From contig CM061063.1 in NCBI GenBank assembly GCA_030762895.1, positions 104,740,210 to 104,804,209 of the forward strand: 64,000 nt of DNA, given 5' to 3'. Each line of letters opens with the position of its first letter. Within the stretch, counting starts at the first letter, position 1. The translations under genes were made by a program, and so were the position numbers. Below are positions 1 through 12,245 of the stretch, one piece after another. The notes under the pieces are model-generated. The model saw nothing but the letters and a program-made list of their open reading frames with translations, did not search any database and had not been told where the DNA came from. The stretch comes from Sophora flavescens. Taxonomy: Eukaryota; Streptophyta; Magnoliopsida; Fabales; Fabaceae.

Positions 1-1046
1 GAGGTGCTGGAGTATCGATGATTGCTCGAACTTTTTCAGGATCAACCTCTATTCCTCTTTGACTAACAATGAACCCCAGAAGCTTGCCTGATTTCACTCC
101 AAAAGTGCATTTGGCGGGATTCAGTCGGAGCTCAAACTTCCTTAACCGCTCAAAAAGCTTCTGCAGATTGTCAACATGGTCATCTTTGGATCCGGACTTG
201 GCAATCATATCATCTACATAAACTTCTATCTCCTTATGCATCATGTCATGGAATAAAGCCACCATAGCCCGCTGATATGTTGCCCCAGCATTTTTCAAAT
301 CAAAGGGCATAGCCTTGTAGCAAAAGGTTCCCCATAAAGTGACAAATGTAGTTTTCTCCATATCTTCAGGTTTCATCTTGATCTGATTATATCCTGAGAA
401 TCCATCCATGAAAGAGAATAATGCGTGTTGGGCAGTATTATCTACAAGAACATCAATGTGAGGCAGAGGAAAGTCATCTTTTGGGCTAGCTCTGTTCAGA
501 TCTCAATAGTCAACACACATTCGAACCTTTCCATCTTTCTTGGGAACATGAACGATGTTAGCAACCCATTGAGAGTACTTTACAACCTCTAGGAAACCTG
601 CATCCAGTTGTTTCTTGACCTCCTCCTTGATCTTTAGAGACATTTCTGCTTTCATCCTTCGTAACTTCTGCTTTACTGGAGGACACTCCAGCTTTAATGG
701 CAATTTGTGTTCTGCTACACTGGGGTCTAACCCTGGCATGTCTTGGTACGACCATGCAAAAACATCTTTATAATCCATCAACAACTTGATCAACCTACTT
801 CGCTCCTTTTCTTTCAGGGAAAGGCCAATCTTGACCTCCTTTTTATCATCTTCGGTTCCCAAATTGATTAGTTCGCTCGACTTTTCATGGGGTCGAATTT
901 CCCTGGTTTCTTGTTCTACAAACCTCAATAGTTCAGGAGGAACTTCCCCGTCATCATCAACAACCTCATCAGCATGATCAATAGGATAGTCAAAATTGTA
1001 TGCTGAGTTATTAACACTGTCATTTTCAAGAGAGTCACTTTTAGAT
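1..1046 (-). pseudogene. Ogre reverse transcriptase (N-terminal and catalytic part), truncated by window
   Basis: This would copy element RNA into DNA as part of the pol polyprotein. The minus-strand frame carries an acidic lead-in, the conserved fingers with VPKKDGKVRMCVDY, and, after one in-frame TGA at about 500-502, the rest of the palm: FSFMDGFSGYNQIK, CYKAMPFDLKNAGATYQ, the catalytic VYVDDMIAKS at about 204-233, and LGFIVSQRGIEVDP near 45-90. The TGA stands where the family has an arginine codon, which fits CGA to TGA decay at a CpG. The usual MPFGLKNAG reads MPFDLKNAG. The domain runs off the window at position 1. Identification is firm. Confidence 0.9.
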
Positions 1047-1285
1047 CTGCATTTTGGTAGTTATCAGGGAAAGATGAATGAATAACGGTTAAAGATGGGA
1101 AACTGCATTTATCGGTGAGGAACGATGAATAAAAGCGAAAGTAAAAAAATAAGAAGATAAGAACATACAGATATTGAATGCATGCATTTATTGATAAGTC
1201 ATACTGAAACGGAAACAAGTAAGCCCATTACAACAAAAATCCTAAAGCCTTGGGCAGAGCTAAAGGATAAGCACTACAGAATTAC
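1047..1285 (-). other. Putative intron between protease and RT frames of the Ogre
   Basis: On the minus strand a GTAAT donor follows the codons for EFFSK (donor G at 1285), and a CAG acceptor preceded by a pyrimidine-rich tract ends at 1047. Removing these 239 nt joins the frame ending in ...TCA-AA to A-TCT-AAA-AGT..., giving a continuous SKSKSDSLEND reading into RT. The segment itself contains stops in the reading frames. Published Ogre elements carry a spliced intron at this position. Splicing of this copy is inferred. Confidence 0.65.
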
Positions 1286-3011
1286 TTTGAAAAAAACTCT
1301 ATGGTCCTGGGGAACTCAATGACCTCCCAATTGTTGAGCTCTGTATCCGGTGGGCATGGATACACCAAATTGACACCATGATCGGCGAGATAATCAACTT
1401 CAACAGCTGCTGCTTGGTCCAGGATTGCGAACCCTACACTTCGGAAGCTTTGTCGAAGGTCACAGATGGGAACCCTTAGCCTCGTATTCACGATTTTCCA
1501 GTCGAGCCAACCTCTTTCTTTTCTTCTCTTCCATAACCCTCATCTTGTCGGCCTTGGTGGGTTATATCCTAACCCAAACCTATCCTTGTTCTCGGTGAGC
1601 ATGAGGATGTCAGTGACACCTTGGCTATTCTTCCCCAAACCGCTTCCAGGTCGGTATCCCCCTTCGAGCATAACCCTAGCCACCATAATGGATGCTTTAT
1701 ATGACTGAGGTTTCAAGAGTGGAGCACCGTCCCCGACCTAAGTGGCATTGGCAATTTCAAGCGATTGGAAAGCGGTCTCAAGAGCTTCTTCGACAGCTTC
1801 AATGTAAAGGGTTGTTGATGGCTTACTTACTAACATATCTTCCTCTCCGGAAACAATTATCAACTTACTATCGACAATGAACTTCACTTTCTGGTGCAGT
1901 GTGGAAGGTACAACTCCAGACGAATGGATCCATGGTCGTCCCAGGAGACAACTGTAAGTTGGCGTAATGTCCATTACTTGTAAGAGTATTTCAAAGGTGC
2001 AAGGGCCAATCTGAATGGGCAATTCAATTTCTCCCATAACCTCCCTTCGGGTGCCAATCAAAGCTCTTACGATCATTGTGCTTGGCTTCATATGAGTTCC
2101 ATCGAAAGATAACTTTTCCAGTGTTGACTTTGGCATTACATTCAAAGAAGAACCATTATCAATGAGAACCCTAGCCATGACATGATCTCGACACTTCACC
2201 GAGATGTGTAACGCCTTGTTGTGCCCCATTCCTTCAGCTGGAATTTCGTCATCAGTGAAAGTGATATAACTATCAGCAACGATGTTACCCACGATGGTAT
2301 CAAGCTTATCAATTGTGATGTCATGAGAGACATGAGCTTGATTCAACACCTTCATCAGTACTCTCCTATGTGGCTCAGAATTCATCAACAAAGACAAAAG
2401 AGATATCTGAGCTGGAGTTTGATTCAATTGATCCACGACCCTTTATTCGCTTTGCTTGATGAACTTCAAGAATTCGCCGACTTCTTCATCAGATACCTCC
2501 TTTTTATTATCCCCCCCTTTGGTATCCTTTTCGGCCGGTGTTCCTTCCACCTTCTCTTTCCCCTTGCATCTTTTTCTTCCTTTTCTGTTCCCTCCCTTCG
2601 CAATACCTCCGGAGTATAAATGCGACCACTCCTAGTCATTACACCAATTCCCGAAATGTTGGTAACCATAGTGGTCCCGTTGGGAGGACTTTGTTGAACC
2701 TGCCTATCATATTTCCAAGGTATCGCTTTGGTATCCTTGTAAGGGAAAAGACCTTGGACTCGGATGACAACTGGTGTTGGCCCACTCGAAACCGGCATAG
2801 ACTCCTTCTCAGTATAGTGTATCACCGTATAGTGTATCACCACTGACTTCGGAGCGACTTGCTCAGGAACCGGTTGAGGATTAATCACAACAGTAAAAGG
2901 AGTTACCTTAATTGGAGTTGGGGAAATTGTAGATTCAGCGATCATGTTAATGCCACACCCATTCGGTTCACAACCAATTAGGATAATCTTCATATCTATT
3001 AACTGTTGCAC
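1286..3011 (-). pseudogene. Ogre aspartic protease with G-patch-like tail
   Basis: This is the retroviral-type aspartic protease region that would cleave the gag-pol polyprotein. The minus frame has VLIDNGSSLNVMP (active-site DNGS, the Tat variant of DSGA) at about 2100-2155, followed by CLLGRPWIHSSGVVPSTLHQ. Beyond an in-frame stop at about 1735, the same frame reads MVARVMLEGGYRPGSGLGKN then FGLGYNP, a glycine-rich G-patch-like motif. It ends at EFFSK beside the putative intron. A TAA near 2418, upstream of VVDQLNQ, breaks the linker. The 5' part (2466-3011) is a proline-rich linker offset by one nucleotide from gag. Confidence 0.82.
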
Positions 3012-5061
3012 AACCTGTCGAAAGTCTGCATAGTCTTCAATGCCCCATATTCCCGTCGAAGGTGCACCTTATCTCTTCATCAAGAGTCTTCTCTTCAACA
3101 ATTGAGGTTTGCACGAATCCATGTTTCTGCATCTCCCTTAAAATAACTCTCATGGGAGTTCTGACATCAGCCACTTGGCTCTTAAGAGTAGGTTCCATAA
3201 AGCTATCAATAGCGTTGACTCCCGAACCCCCATGATTAGGCATAGGACCTTGTGCCCCATTCGGAGCATCTTTCTGAAAGCTCAACCACTTAGCATCAAT
3301 AAGATCTTGTACCTTAAATTTGAAAGCCCTGCAGTTCTCAGTGGAATGACCTATTGCCCCCGCATGATACTCACATTTAGCATTTGGGTCAAACCACTTC
3401 GGATAAGGAGGCCCCAATGGTTTCATTGGGATAGGAGTCAACATAGATTTACTTATGAGTTGATTTAGTAGCTCAGTGTAGGTCATGGGTATCGGGTCGA
3501 AATGTACTGGCTTTCTTTCCGAGTTATAGGGTGGTCTAATTTGGCTGGTGTTTGGGTTTGGACTTAGGGTTTGAACAATTTGAGGTGGCATGGTAGGGTG
3601 TGTTTGAGGTTGAGAGGGGTATGATGGCCGGTAAGGAGCCATCTGTTGAGGATTTGGAAATTGTGAGGTGGCAGCGATGTATGGCTGGTTGGCTTGGTAA
3701 TATGGGGCGTATTGGGCTTGGAAGGTGGGTGTTTGGTTTGGTCTATATTGGTTTGGTTTCTTTTGTTCAAAGGTTACTGCGTGTGCTTCTCATTCTTTCT
3801 TTTTCACAAACGGGGCTCTCTTCCGGTCGTTCATTACTGAAGTCTCAGTGATCTTGCCATTCCTCATTCCACTTTCGATCCTTTCGCCGATAATGACCAT
3901 GTCAGAAAAGTTCGATGACACGCTTCCAATCATTCTATCATAGAAAGGCGTCCGGAGGGTATCAATGAACATTGCCACAATTTCTTTCTCGGCCAATGGA
4001 GGCTCTACCTGAGCAGCCAATTCCCTCCATCGTTGTGCATACTCCTTGAAAGTCTTTGTGTCTCTCTTTGCCATATTTTGGAGTTGTATCCTATCGGGAG
4101 CCATGTCAATATTGTACTTGTATTGCTTCAGGAATGCATCTGCTAGATCTTCGAAGGATCGGACGTGGGCCCGTTCGAGATGCGTGTACCAATTTGAAGC
4201 TGCCCCAGTTAAACTGTCTTGGAAGAAGTGAATCAATATCTTATCATCTTGAGCGTATGATACCATCTTCCTTACATACATGGTCAGATGGTTTTTGGGA
4301 CAAGTGGTTCCCCGATATTTGTCGAAATCGGGTACCTTAAACTTGGGTGGAATTACAACATTTGGCTCCAGACAAAGTTCCGAAGCATCCCGCAGACCAT
4401 AACTATTTACTCCTTCAATGGCCCGTAATCTTTCTTCTAGCACTTCCAACTTTTCTTTAGATTGAGAATTTCCTCCTGACTGATTCACTGGAGTTTCACC
4501 GTACATATTCTGAGAGAAGGGGTATGGCATGTAGGAGGATCCGAAGTTTGGCACCATTTGAGTCCCCTGAGGTCCTTAATGTAGGGTGCATTGTGGATTT
4601 TTTGGATTGGCAGAAAGTGTCACTGTCGGGGTATTACCATCTGTAGCGTTGACAGTTTGTGTTTGTGGCATTTCAACAGCATCAATGGGGGTTTGTGTCT
4701 GAGTGATATGCTCGGAGTTTTGAATGCCATCTTGTGGGCTGGGGGCCGTTGGTGGCACAAATCCACGAGGCAAACCGTATGGGGGATTGTTTAAGTCAAA
4801 TAAAAGATGAGTTTGGTTGTTTGGATAAAAAGTGAGAGGCATCATGGCCCCTGGTTGGTTAAAGCCTTGAATAGGAATCTGAGCAAAACCGGGAGTAATG
4901 AGAGGTGTGGCCGGATGTCCTTCGTTCGAGACTGGAGGGTTCTCCTCCGTGTTCTTTTCCTTCTGCATTGCTTGTAGGATCTCCATCATCTTAGTCATCT
5001 GATCCCTGATTTGACTGACTTCATCCCTGATCTCTTGGACTTCTTCTAGTTCATCCGCCAT
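3012..5061 (-). pseudogene. Ogre gag
   Basis: Gag would build the virus-like particle. The start chosen is the ATG at 5061 (MADELEEVQEIRDEVSQIRD), which opens a coiled-coil N-terminus. The core retrotransposon gag domain follows (VPDFDKYRGTTCPKNHL, WYTHLERAHVRSFEDLADAF, DTKTFKEYAQRWRELAAQV). Downstream is a glutamine/proline-rich stretch and an atypical zinc-finger-like CEYHAGAIGHSTENC that replaces the usual knuckle. One frame runs nearly throughout but is interrupted by TAA at about 4573 and TGA at about 3787. A one-base shift near 3030 separates it from the protease frame. The family call is secure; the copy is inactive. Confidence 0.87.
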
Positions 5062-5645
5062 GGCTCTTGTCTGTGACCGAGTGCGATAAGGGTGTCTTCA
5101 AGCAATTGTTCAGAAAAGCCACACACTGTTTTAATCGAAACAAAAGTGAGAACAAAATGTTGGAAAAATGCAAAAAGCTTTTATGAAAATCACATTTGGA
5201 GTTATTATTATTATATTTTTGTTATATATATTTTTTTGAGTTAACACCTTATAACAGACAAGAGATGGTCCTTCCATCCCACGCAGAGAGCATTGTGCTC
5301 ATAAGATGAAATGGAGTTGACAACAAATCTAAGGGAGAAACAACTCTCCACAATAGATGTTGTCTCAAACACACTAGCAATTCTGAATTGAGACATCTCG
5401 TCCTACCCTTTGCGCAGAAGGAAGAATTTTATAAGGCAAAGATGTAGTTGACAACATACTAAAGGAAGACCATGCTCCACGATAGGTATCGTCGCAAGTC
5501 AAATGCAAGAGTTGGAGTGCGAAGGAATCATAGAGGCAAGAACAGATTTCATTAAAAACTCCTCAAAGCAAAACATAGAATTATGGAGGCAAGGCCATAT
5601 TTCATTAAAATCTCCTCAAAACAATACATGGATTGGGATTACATT
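5062..5645 (-). other. Ogre spacer between ORF1 and gag
   Basis: No coding potential is seen here. The stretch is AT-rich, with a TTATTATTATTATA and TATATATATTTTTTT patch near 5200-5235 and two diverged copies of a short sequence about catctaagg-gagaa-caact-ctccac (around 5310-5370 and 5450-5500). It separates ORF1 from gag, as expected in this lineage. Confidence 0.6.
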
Positions 5646-7649
5646 TCATCCTAAAGTCAATAGCTTGGGTCTCTTTCTTTTTAGCCCTCGAGCAAACCCT
5701 CCACACATCTGCATGAAATCATCCAACTCAGCCGGGAGACGAAGCATAGGGTCCGCACGGATTTGTTTTTTTGCCTTTTCAAAGCATTGGATAAAATTCG
5801 GAATACAATGGCTTAGCTCCAATTTCATGCTCATATATCTTTTTTTCCATATGTCAATATCTATCCCTCGCTCTCGGGCCTCTTCTCTCCACCACTTCAC
5901 GGCATTCATTACTTGAACCCTTTGATCATAATAGTGTTTTGCTGAGGTCCACCCTAAATCGCACTGCTTCTTGATTTCGACTAGTAGGATATTCAGCTCT
6001 TGGATCTTTTGTACCGATTCATCAGTCATCCTGTCTTGTGCACAGATTCGCTTTTGTAAGTTGGCATTGACTCCCTTTTGTCGATTGACTTCCACTTCCA
6101 ATGACTTTCTCACATCTCCTTGCTGAATGACTTCTTCTTCTAACCGACGCTTTTCTTTTCTTAGTTGATGCATCTCTGTTGTCAAGGACAATACTTTGCT
6201 TTCAAGATTCTGGATCGTAGTCATGACGCTCGACGGGACCTTGTCTGTATTCTTCTGGACTTTTGAGGTTGTCGAGATATCTGCACACAAATCTTTTAAA
6301 TGTTCATTTTCCTTTGTTAACTTCTCACAACGCTTCTGACCAATGGCTATTTTCAACTCGGCATCTTGCTTTTTTTGTTCCATTTCCTTTATTTGTGCTT
6401 CCAGGATTTTCAGTTGTTCTACCATTTGAGTTACCGAAGGGGAGTAATCTTCAGGTTTCGTGCTTTCTGCATGAATGTTCACGGGACCTTTCCTTGATTT
6501 TCTCCATGCTACATACTCTGAGACGATGATTAGGATTGGTCGGCCCAATTGTGATCTCCCTTCCATCCTCACATTTTTCCATGCATTTCTAACTTCTTTT
6601 GCCAACAACTTGGTATTCTCACCATCCTCGTATCGAAAACAGCATCCACCGAGTTGTTCTTCTCGTGGCACGGTTTGCGTCCAACAAAGTTGTCGTAAGG
6701 CTATGGCGGGTGTGTAGGAAATGCACCCTCTCGGGCCCATCAAAGGAACATTTGGATAGTCACCACAACTATAAATGATATATTGCCCTTGTTGACTTTC
6801 GTACCATGGGCATACCCACTTAAAAGAGTCTCTTTCCACTTTGTCAAACTCGCTCTTCCATTCCTCTTCATTAAGTTGTCTTGTAGGGATGTTATGGAAG
6901 CCTCTTAGTGGATCTGAATGGTGGTTGATATGGCCTTTTGCGTACATGTGAGTCATGACCCATACATAGAGAAACTGTGCACAACATCTGAGCCTCCCCT
7001 TTGGATGCCGCTGACAAAATTCTAGAGTTAAAAGCGTTTCAGCCAATACTGCTGACACAGGGTTTTTCTTTCATTCAACTGTGAAGAACACGTCCATTGA
7101 TGCTTGATCTATCATGTCTGGCACCGATGGAAATAGAACCAACCCATATATTGCTAGTGCCAATACCCTCTCAAAGGTTTCCCAGTCATGTCGATTTATT
7201 AGTTTCCTCAAATGATTTTCAAGAAATTTTCAGGTCAACCCTCGCGAGTTTGAGAGCCCGGTCAAATTCACTTCAATTTCAGGAAACCCTAGTAACCTTG
7301 CTATGCTTGCAGTGGTCAAGTATTGCCCCATGCAAAAGTACACGGTGGGATTTTTCTGCATTGTCAACCTTAACAGGCAAGCATATTCTTCAATGGTGGG
7401 GGTAATGTCCATGTTCGGCAACTCGAAACATATGAGATGTGGGTTCCAATACTGACTTAGAGCAATCAAAGCAGCAGCTTCAACCGGTATGAAAATTAGG
7501 TCCAAGATCCCTCCATACTTCTTGACGAAGTTTTTTCGATGTTCTTGAGGCAAAGATTGGCTCAACTCTTTCAGATTCTCTAACGAGTTCAAAATCACCC
7601 TGGATCTCTTGGTGGCGGGAGCATTGCTAGTGTGTCTGACTTTTTCCAT
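5646..7649 (-). pseudogene. Ogre extra ORF1 (plant-mobile-domain-like / DUF7745-type protein)
   Basis: This ORF sits upstream of gag and is a hallmark of Ogre-type elements; its function is unknown. The ATG at 7649 begins MEKVRHTSNAPATKRSR. A globular region follows (VEAAALIALSQYWNPHLICFELPNMDITPTIEEYACLLRL), with segments such as FERVLALAIYGLVLFP and YPNVPLMGPRGCISYTPAIALRQL that match the aminotransferase-like plant mobile domain family as I know it. The C-terminal half (about 6050-6450) is a long charged coiled coil rich in K, E and Q. The frame is continuous for about 668 codons except for two TGA stops, at about 7227 and 7060, so it is a pseudogene of one original ORF. Confidence 0.78.
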
Positions 7650-8546
7650 CTCTTGTTATCAAAGGTGTTATCTCTCACCAAATTAACCGTGCAAGGGAAA
7701 TTTTATTTTATTAATAACATTTGGAAAGCAAAATTACTTATGCATGAGAGTGTACCAAGATGCATGAATGAATGACATATTAACGACGCATGGCTTAAAA
7801 TACTACATGCACGAGCATACAATATAATAATAAGGGTAACATAATGCATGAATGAATTGCATGTTAAGGTGCATGCAGAAGATCTTATGATGCAGGAGAT
7901 ATAAATGTAATTATTCATGTTGTAGAAAAAGATGGAATGCACTCCCTTTTGTCCTACATAGGTCATATCCCAAAGTTGGGACTTCTGAAGTCAAGACTCT
8001 ATTTGGTAGGCTACTAATGGCATTTTATGTGCATGAATTTCGAGACAGATCTAGACCCCTAAACATATGGTCCCCGGATTACCCTCATCCAAAAGATAAG
8101 GATCCGAATCCATGAACCTCACCACAGGGACAAATAAGTCACAATATGGTAGTCCATGTACCGGTAGCAATCCGAGCGGGAGAATCATCGACTGTCAAGG
8201 ACGCAAAACCATCACAATAACATCACTGAAGCCCCTTCTAATCTTATGGCATTCCAAGGCTCGGGTATAAAGCCCAAAAGTGTGTGAATATATGATGGTG
8301 ATGTGTGTGATGGGAGCATACAAAACTTCACAAAAACCTATTAAAACAAAACTACCCCAAACCTGCAAAAAAAGGAACAAACAACACCAATACAAAAGTT
8401 TTCTACCTCAAGGTTGCAAGAATATACAAAAGCAGTTATGAAAGCATTAAAAAAAGAAATAAAACAAAAAGGGTAAGGCAAATATTTTCAACACTTTTTT
8501 AAAAAATGCACAACCAACCAACTATGATAGGCTTGACTCTCAAAAG
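7650..8546 (-). other. Ogre 5' leader (untranslated)
   Basis: This is the sequence between the PBS and ORF1. It contains several ATGCATGA-type repeats around 7740-7900 but no ORF with recognisable similarity. It probably holds packaging signals, which cannot be located by eye. Confidence 0.6.
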
Positions 8547-8564
8547 TCCCCAGTGGAGTCGTCA
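8547..8564 (-). promoter_or_regulatory. Primer-binding site of the Ogre (tRNA-Arg type)
   Basis: The minus strand reads TGACGACTCCACTGGGGA two bases inside the LTR edge. Tat/Ogre elements typically carry TGGCGACTCC... at this place; here the third base is A. A second core, TGGCGACTCC, occurs inside the LTR at 8620-8629. Confidence 0.7.
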
Positions 8565-8566
8565 GC

Positions 8567-11293
8567 TGTCACGACCGTCCCGTCCGGGAGCCGCAAAAAA
8601 GAAAGGTAAATGAAACAGAGGAGTCGCCACTATAATTTTTATTGGGAAAATCTTAGAAAACCCAATTATTTAAAGGTAAACTGGTCTAAAAAAAGAAAGA
8701 GAGAGACGAGTCCGGGAGTCGGTTACGAGTAGGGAAGGTATTAGCACCCCACATCGTCCGTTTAAAAACGGTACCTCAAGTTAATTGTGCAAAAAAACAT
8801 TTTAAAAACATTTTAAATATTTATTTTACCCCAAAAATTATTTACTAGAAAGAATTATTTATAATTTTTAATTTTTTTAATTTTTATATTTTTAAATTTA
8901 TTGTTTATAAAAATTAAATGAGGTTGAACATGGCACATGAGTCCGCAGGGCAACCTCAAATCTAAGGGACTGAACATGGCACCGTGTCCATAGAGCATCA
9001 CTATAAAAGGAAAAGTTTTAATTATTTTAACATAAAAAGAGACACAAAAAAAAGGAAATTTTAGTTTTGGCTTGACAGGATGATTTATCTTGCTCCTACG
9101 TATTCCCGGGTGTGATGGGAAACTCAAAGCCACGTAGTTCTCTTGGTGTTTGATTGATTGGTTGATTTTATTTTGGAAAAAAAAAGGATTTGATTTTGAA
9201 AAGATTTATTTAAAAAAGGTTGCATTTTGAAATAAATTCACTCTTGCACAGGGTCCAAGATAGTGATGCTATACGACAAACCCTTACAATTCCTACACCA
9301 CTTGAGGATGAAAAATCATACACCAACGTCGTAGATTTTTGTGTGAATTCAAAAGATATTTTTATAAAAATTAAATAAAATTTGTTAAAAAGAGCAAATT
9401 GAAAACATTTATTATTTTATATAAAAGGGAATTCACTCTTGCGCGGGGTTAAAGACAGCGGAGCTATACGATGAACCCTTAAAATTCATACAACACTTGA
9501 GGATTAAAAATCATACATCAACATTGTAGATTGTTACATGAACTCAAAAGATTCCTTTTTTTTTACCACCTTTTTTGTTTTAACATAAATCTTTTAATTT
9601 TTATGTTAATTAATTTTTTACTCAAGCATTTTTTTAAAAGGGAAAGAATCTGACCCAAATCTGAAAAGCCCCATATCAGTAAAAAAAAAAACAGAGAGAC
9701 CTAGTAGTTAGTCCACAGCTTATATTTCATGCTGATGGGTCTAACTACATCCCTGGCCCAATCACAAAATTTTGAAGACAAAATTTCAGGCCTACCAGAT
9801 AGAGCCCAAAACATTTTAGAAACAAATTACACTTTTTGTTTTCTGTTTGGCCCAAATTTCAAAAATAATAAAACAACATAGATGTGAAACACACAAATGG
9901 GCCACATGCTACAAACCCAAACCCAACCAAATATCAAAACCTAATGATCTAGCAACATAAGTCAAACAGACATAAAAAGGAAACACAAAAGAATAAAAAA
10001 GGAAGTAGAAGGGAAGCAACAGAGGCTCCCAAGCCTCATTGTTACCAACAATGGAGCTCAAAGAGATGTTGATGAATGTGGCTGGAACCAGTGGCAAAGG
10101 CGAACGGTGGCGTGGGCGGCGAGCTGAGCAGAGCGGGGATCTGGTTGCGGTGTGGTGGTTCGTGCGGTGTTGCTGGGTTGAGATGCGGCGGCGGTAGAGA
10201 GCAGATCTGCAACTCCCGTGGCGGTTCGTGCGGTGGAGGTCGAAGTCACAGCGGTGGAGGGCAGATCTGCAACTTCCAGTGGATGAATGTTTCTTGAACA
10301 GTGGCTAGAAGCTCCTCTCCGTGGTGGACATGGCTTCAGACGACGGAGCGAAGGGCCAAACCGAGTGCAGGCGAGGCGGTCCGAGTAGGGTGAACCAGAC
10401 GCGGCGGTGCAGGGGTGGCGTCGATCTGAACGAAGCAAGGAAGAGAGAGGAGAAAGATGAATTAGGGAGGAAGAAGAAGAAAGAAAGAAAGAGAAAAAAA
10501 AGAAAGAAAGAAGAAGGGATTTTTCTGATTTTTTTTGTTCGGGAGAGTATTTGGGTATTTTGTGTTGATTTGTGATTTGGGAGTGATGGTTGCTAGAGGT
10601 GGGAGCTGATAGTATAGGGGGGTGGTCTGAGTGAGAAGAAGGTGGGGATGGTGGAGATTTGAATGTTGGTGTAGTGGCTGTCATGGAAGACACGTACTGG
10701 GTGTATTGGGTTGGAGATGAGAGTATTGAGTATTTTTTCTACTGTTTCCCCCCCTTTTTATTTCTTTACTAGATGATGCTTCTGTTTATATATTGACAAT
10801 GGGAAAGATGATGCCAAAATTTGTTATTGATATGTAGACAAAAAAAATGCAGAGGGTGGTACATTTTGTGGGGAGCATATCAGCATTTGCTCCACCACCT
10901 TGCTTGGTTGCAATGGTGCAGGGGATGTGTTTCCCCTTTTTTTGGAAAAAAGTGAAAGAAAACAAAAGAAAGGAAATAAAATATAAAGTTGATTTTCCTC
11001 TAATGGAAGAGGACAAAGCAAGAAAAAGAAAGAAGAAAAAAAAAGGACAAAGAATAAATGAATAATAATAAAAGAGAAAAAGTCTGAAGCTTTATTTGTT
11101 TTGGTTGTCTTTTTTTTTTTTTGAATTTGGATAATTTAGATAATGGGCTTGCAACAACAAACAAAATTGGGCTACACTAATTTTATAATGGGCCAAGAAT
11201 AAAATCACTTTTTTGTTTCATTTTTATCATTTTTTGTTTACTATTTTTCAAAACATTAATTAAAAAAAATCCTAGCAAAATTAGGTGTTCACA
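8567..11293 (-). repeat. 5' LTR of the Ogre element
   Basis: On the minus strand the LTR opens TGTGAACACC at 11293 and ends GTCGTGACA at 8567, giving TG...CA ends and about 2.7 kb. The left edge is defined by the PBS and the right edge by the break in the copia RNase H reading frame. It holds two diverged copies of a 120-bp unit (about 9238-9357 and 9430-9550) and a purine-rich block near 10440-10520. The partner LTR is outside the window, so the boundaries rest on motifs only. Confidence 0.8.
9238..9550. repeat. Two diverged copies of a ~120-bp unit within the Ogre LTR
   Basis: The units at about 9238-9357 and 9430-9550 share ttcactcttgc-c-gggt, gctatacga, aaccctta-aattc, cacttgaggat and aaaatcatac blocks in the same order. 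They are separated by about 70 AT-rich bases. This is a duplication inside U3/R with clear divergence, so it predates this insertion. Confidence 0.75.
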
Positions 11294-11295
11294 AA

Positions 11296-11602
11296 GCTGA
11301 ATGGCTTAGAAATTTGATGTATGAGATACCAATTTGGCCAAAACCAATAGCACCAATATCCATACATTGTGATAGTCAATCAAAACTATCAAAGGCATAT
11401 AGCCATGTTTATAATGGAAAGTCCAGGCACATTGGGCTAATTAAGACATAGCTATGCAAAAGATTTGATTATAAATGGAGTAATATCCATAGTCTTTGTG
11501 AAAACAGAGAGGAATCTTGCAGATCCTTTGACGAAAGGACTGACAAGGGATATGGTGTTGAAAACATCATTAGGGATGGGACTCAAGCCCATATCTACAT
11601 GA
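11296..11602 (+). pseudogene. Copia RNase H C-terminal fragment
   Basis: The frame reads AEWLRNLMYEIPIWPKP, then ISIHCDSQSKLSKAYSHVYNGKSRHIGL, the typical copia RNase H core. After a TAG and a frameshift it continues with VKTERNLADPLTKGL and MGLKPIST before a stop at 11600. The H-C-D-S-Q and NGKSRHI motifs are diagnostic. The 5' part was displaced by the Ogre insertion. Confidence 0.82.
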
Positions 11603-12245
11603 TCACCAATGACGGAAACCCGACTCACACTTGAGTAGCATCAAGTCTTGAGTTCAATGGGCCAAAGTACACTACGAGAGTGATTGCAAGTACTTGACGA
11701 ATAGATATATCCCAAGGTTTAAAAGTACTTGGATACCATAAGGACAAAAGGAAAAGGGTGAGCTTTTGCTCTTAATGGACCTATAGCATATATGTGTTGG
11801 GGTGCCCAACTTATGGGGGTGCTTTTGGTAAAGTCCACATATATGAGAGTGAAGTAGGGCCGCTTCTTAGAGTTGGGCTTGACTCAGTAAGCTCTCATGA
11901 AAAGGATACACGAAACAAGGCCTTACCAAATGTGTCACACTACCACGTCGTTCAATGGTACCGAGATTTCATGTGTAAGTCATGCACGCTTGTTCTAATG
12001 AATATTTGGTTCAAAGCTTGTCTACCATTTTATTCGGGGATGAGTGAAACCCATGGCTTACTAAGCAAAGGTTCAAATCTCCAAGATACCATTGTCTGAA
12101 AGCATGCGATTTTCGGAATAATGGGATTTGGATTTATTTTGAAAATGGTGGGGGATTGTGAGAGATTTTCAAAATCCTTATTAAAAGGTTACTTGGTAAC
12201 GGTTAAATTAATATAATGGTGTATAGTTGATATACAAATGTTGAT

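Larger units (their letters stand above)
1..11293 (-). mobile_element. Ogre/Tat-lineage Ty3-gypsy retrotransposon, 5' portion
   Basis: Reading on the minus strand from 11293 leftward, the order is 5' LTR, PBS, leader, extra ORF1, gag, PR, intron-like gap, RT. This order, with an ORF1 upstream of gag, a very long LTR and a PR/RT gap, is characteristic of the Ogre branch of the Tat clade. RNase H, integrase and the 3' LTR lie beyond position 1. Many in-frame stops and a gag-pol frameshift mark it as a dead copy. The right edge abuts the RNase H end of a copia element, so it inserted there. The right flank is aagct, and the partner target duplication lies outside the window. Confidence 0.9.

Noticed and set aside
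10058..10693. 211-codon minus-strand ORF (Ser/Pro-rich)
   Set aside because: It lies wholly within the Ogre LTR, is low-complexity (polySer/Phe from a purine tract) and has no domain; treated as chance.
11794..12099. 101-codon ORF downstream of the copia RNase H
   Set aside because: It lies in the untranslated tail before the polypurine tract; no domain was recognised.
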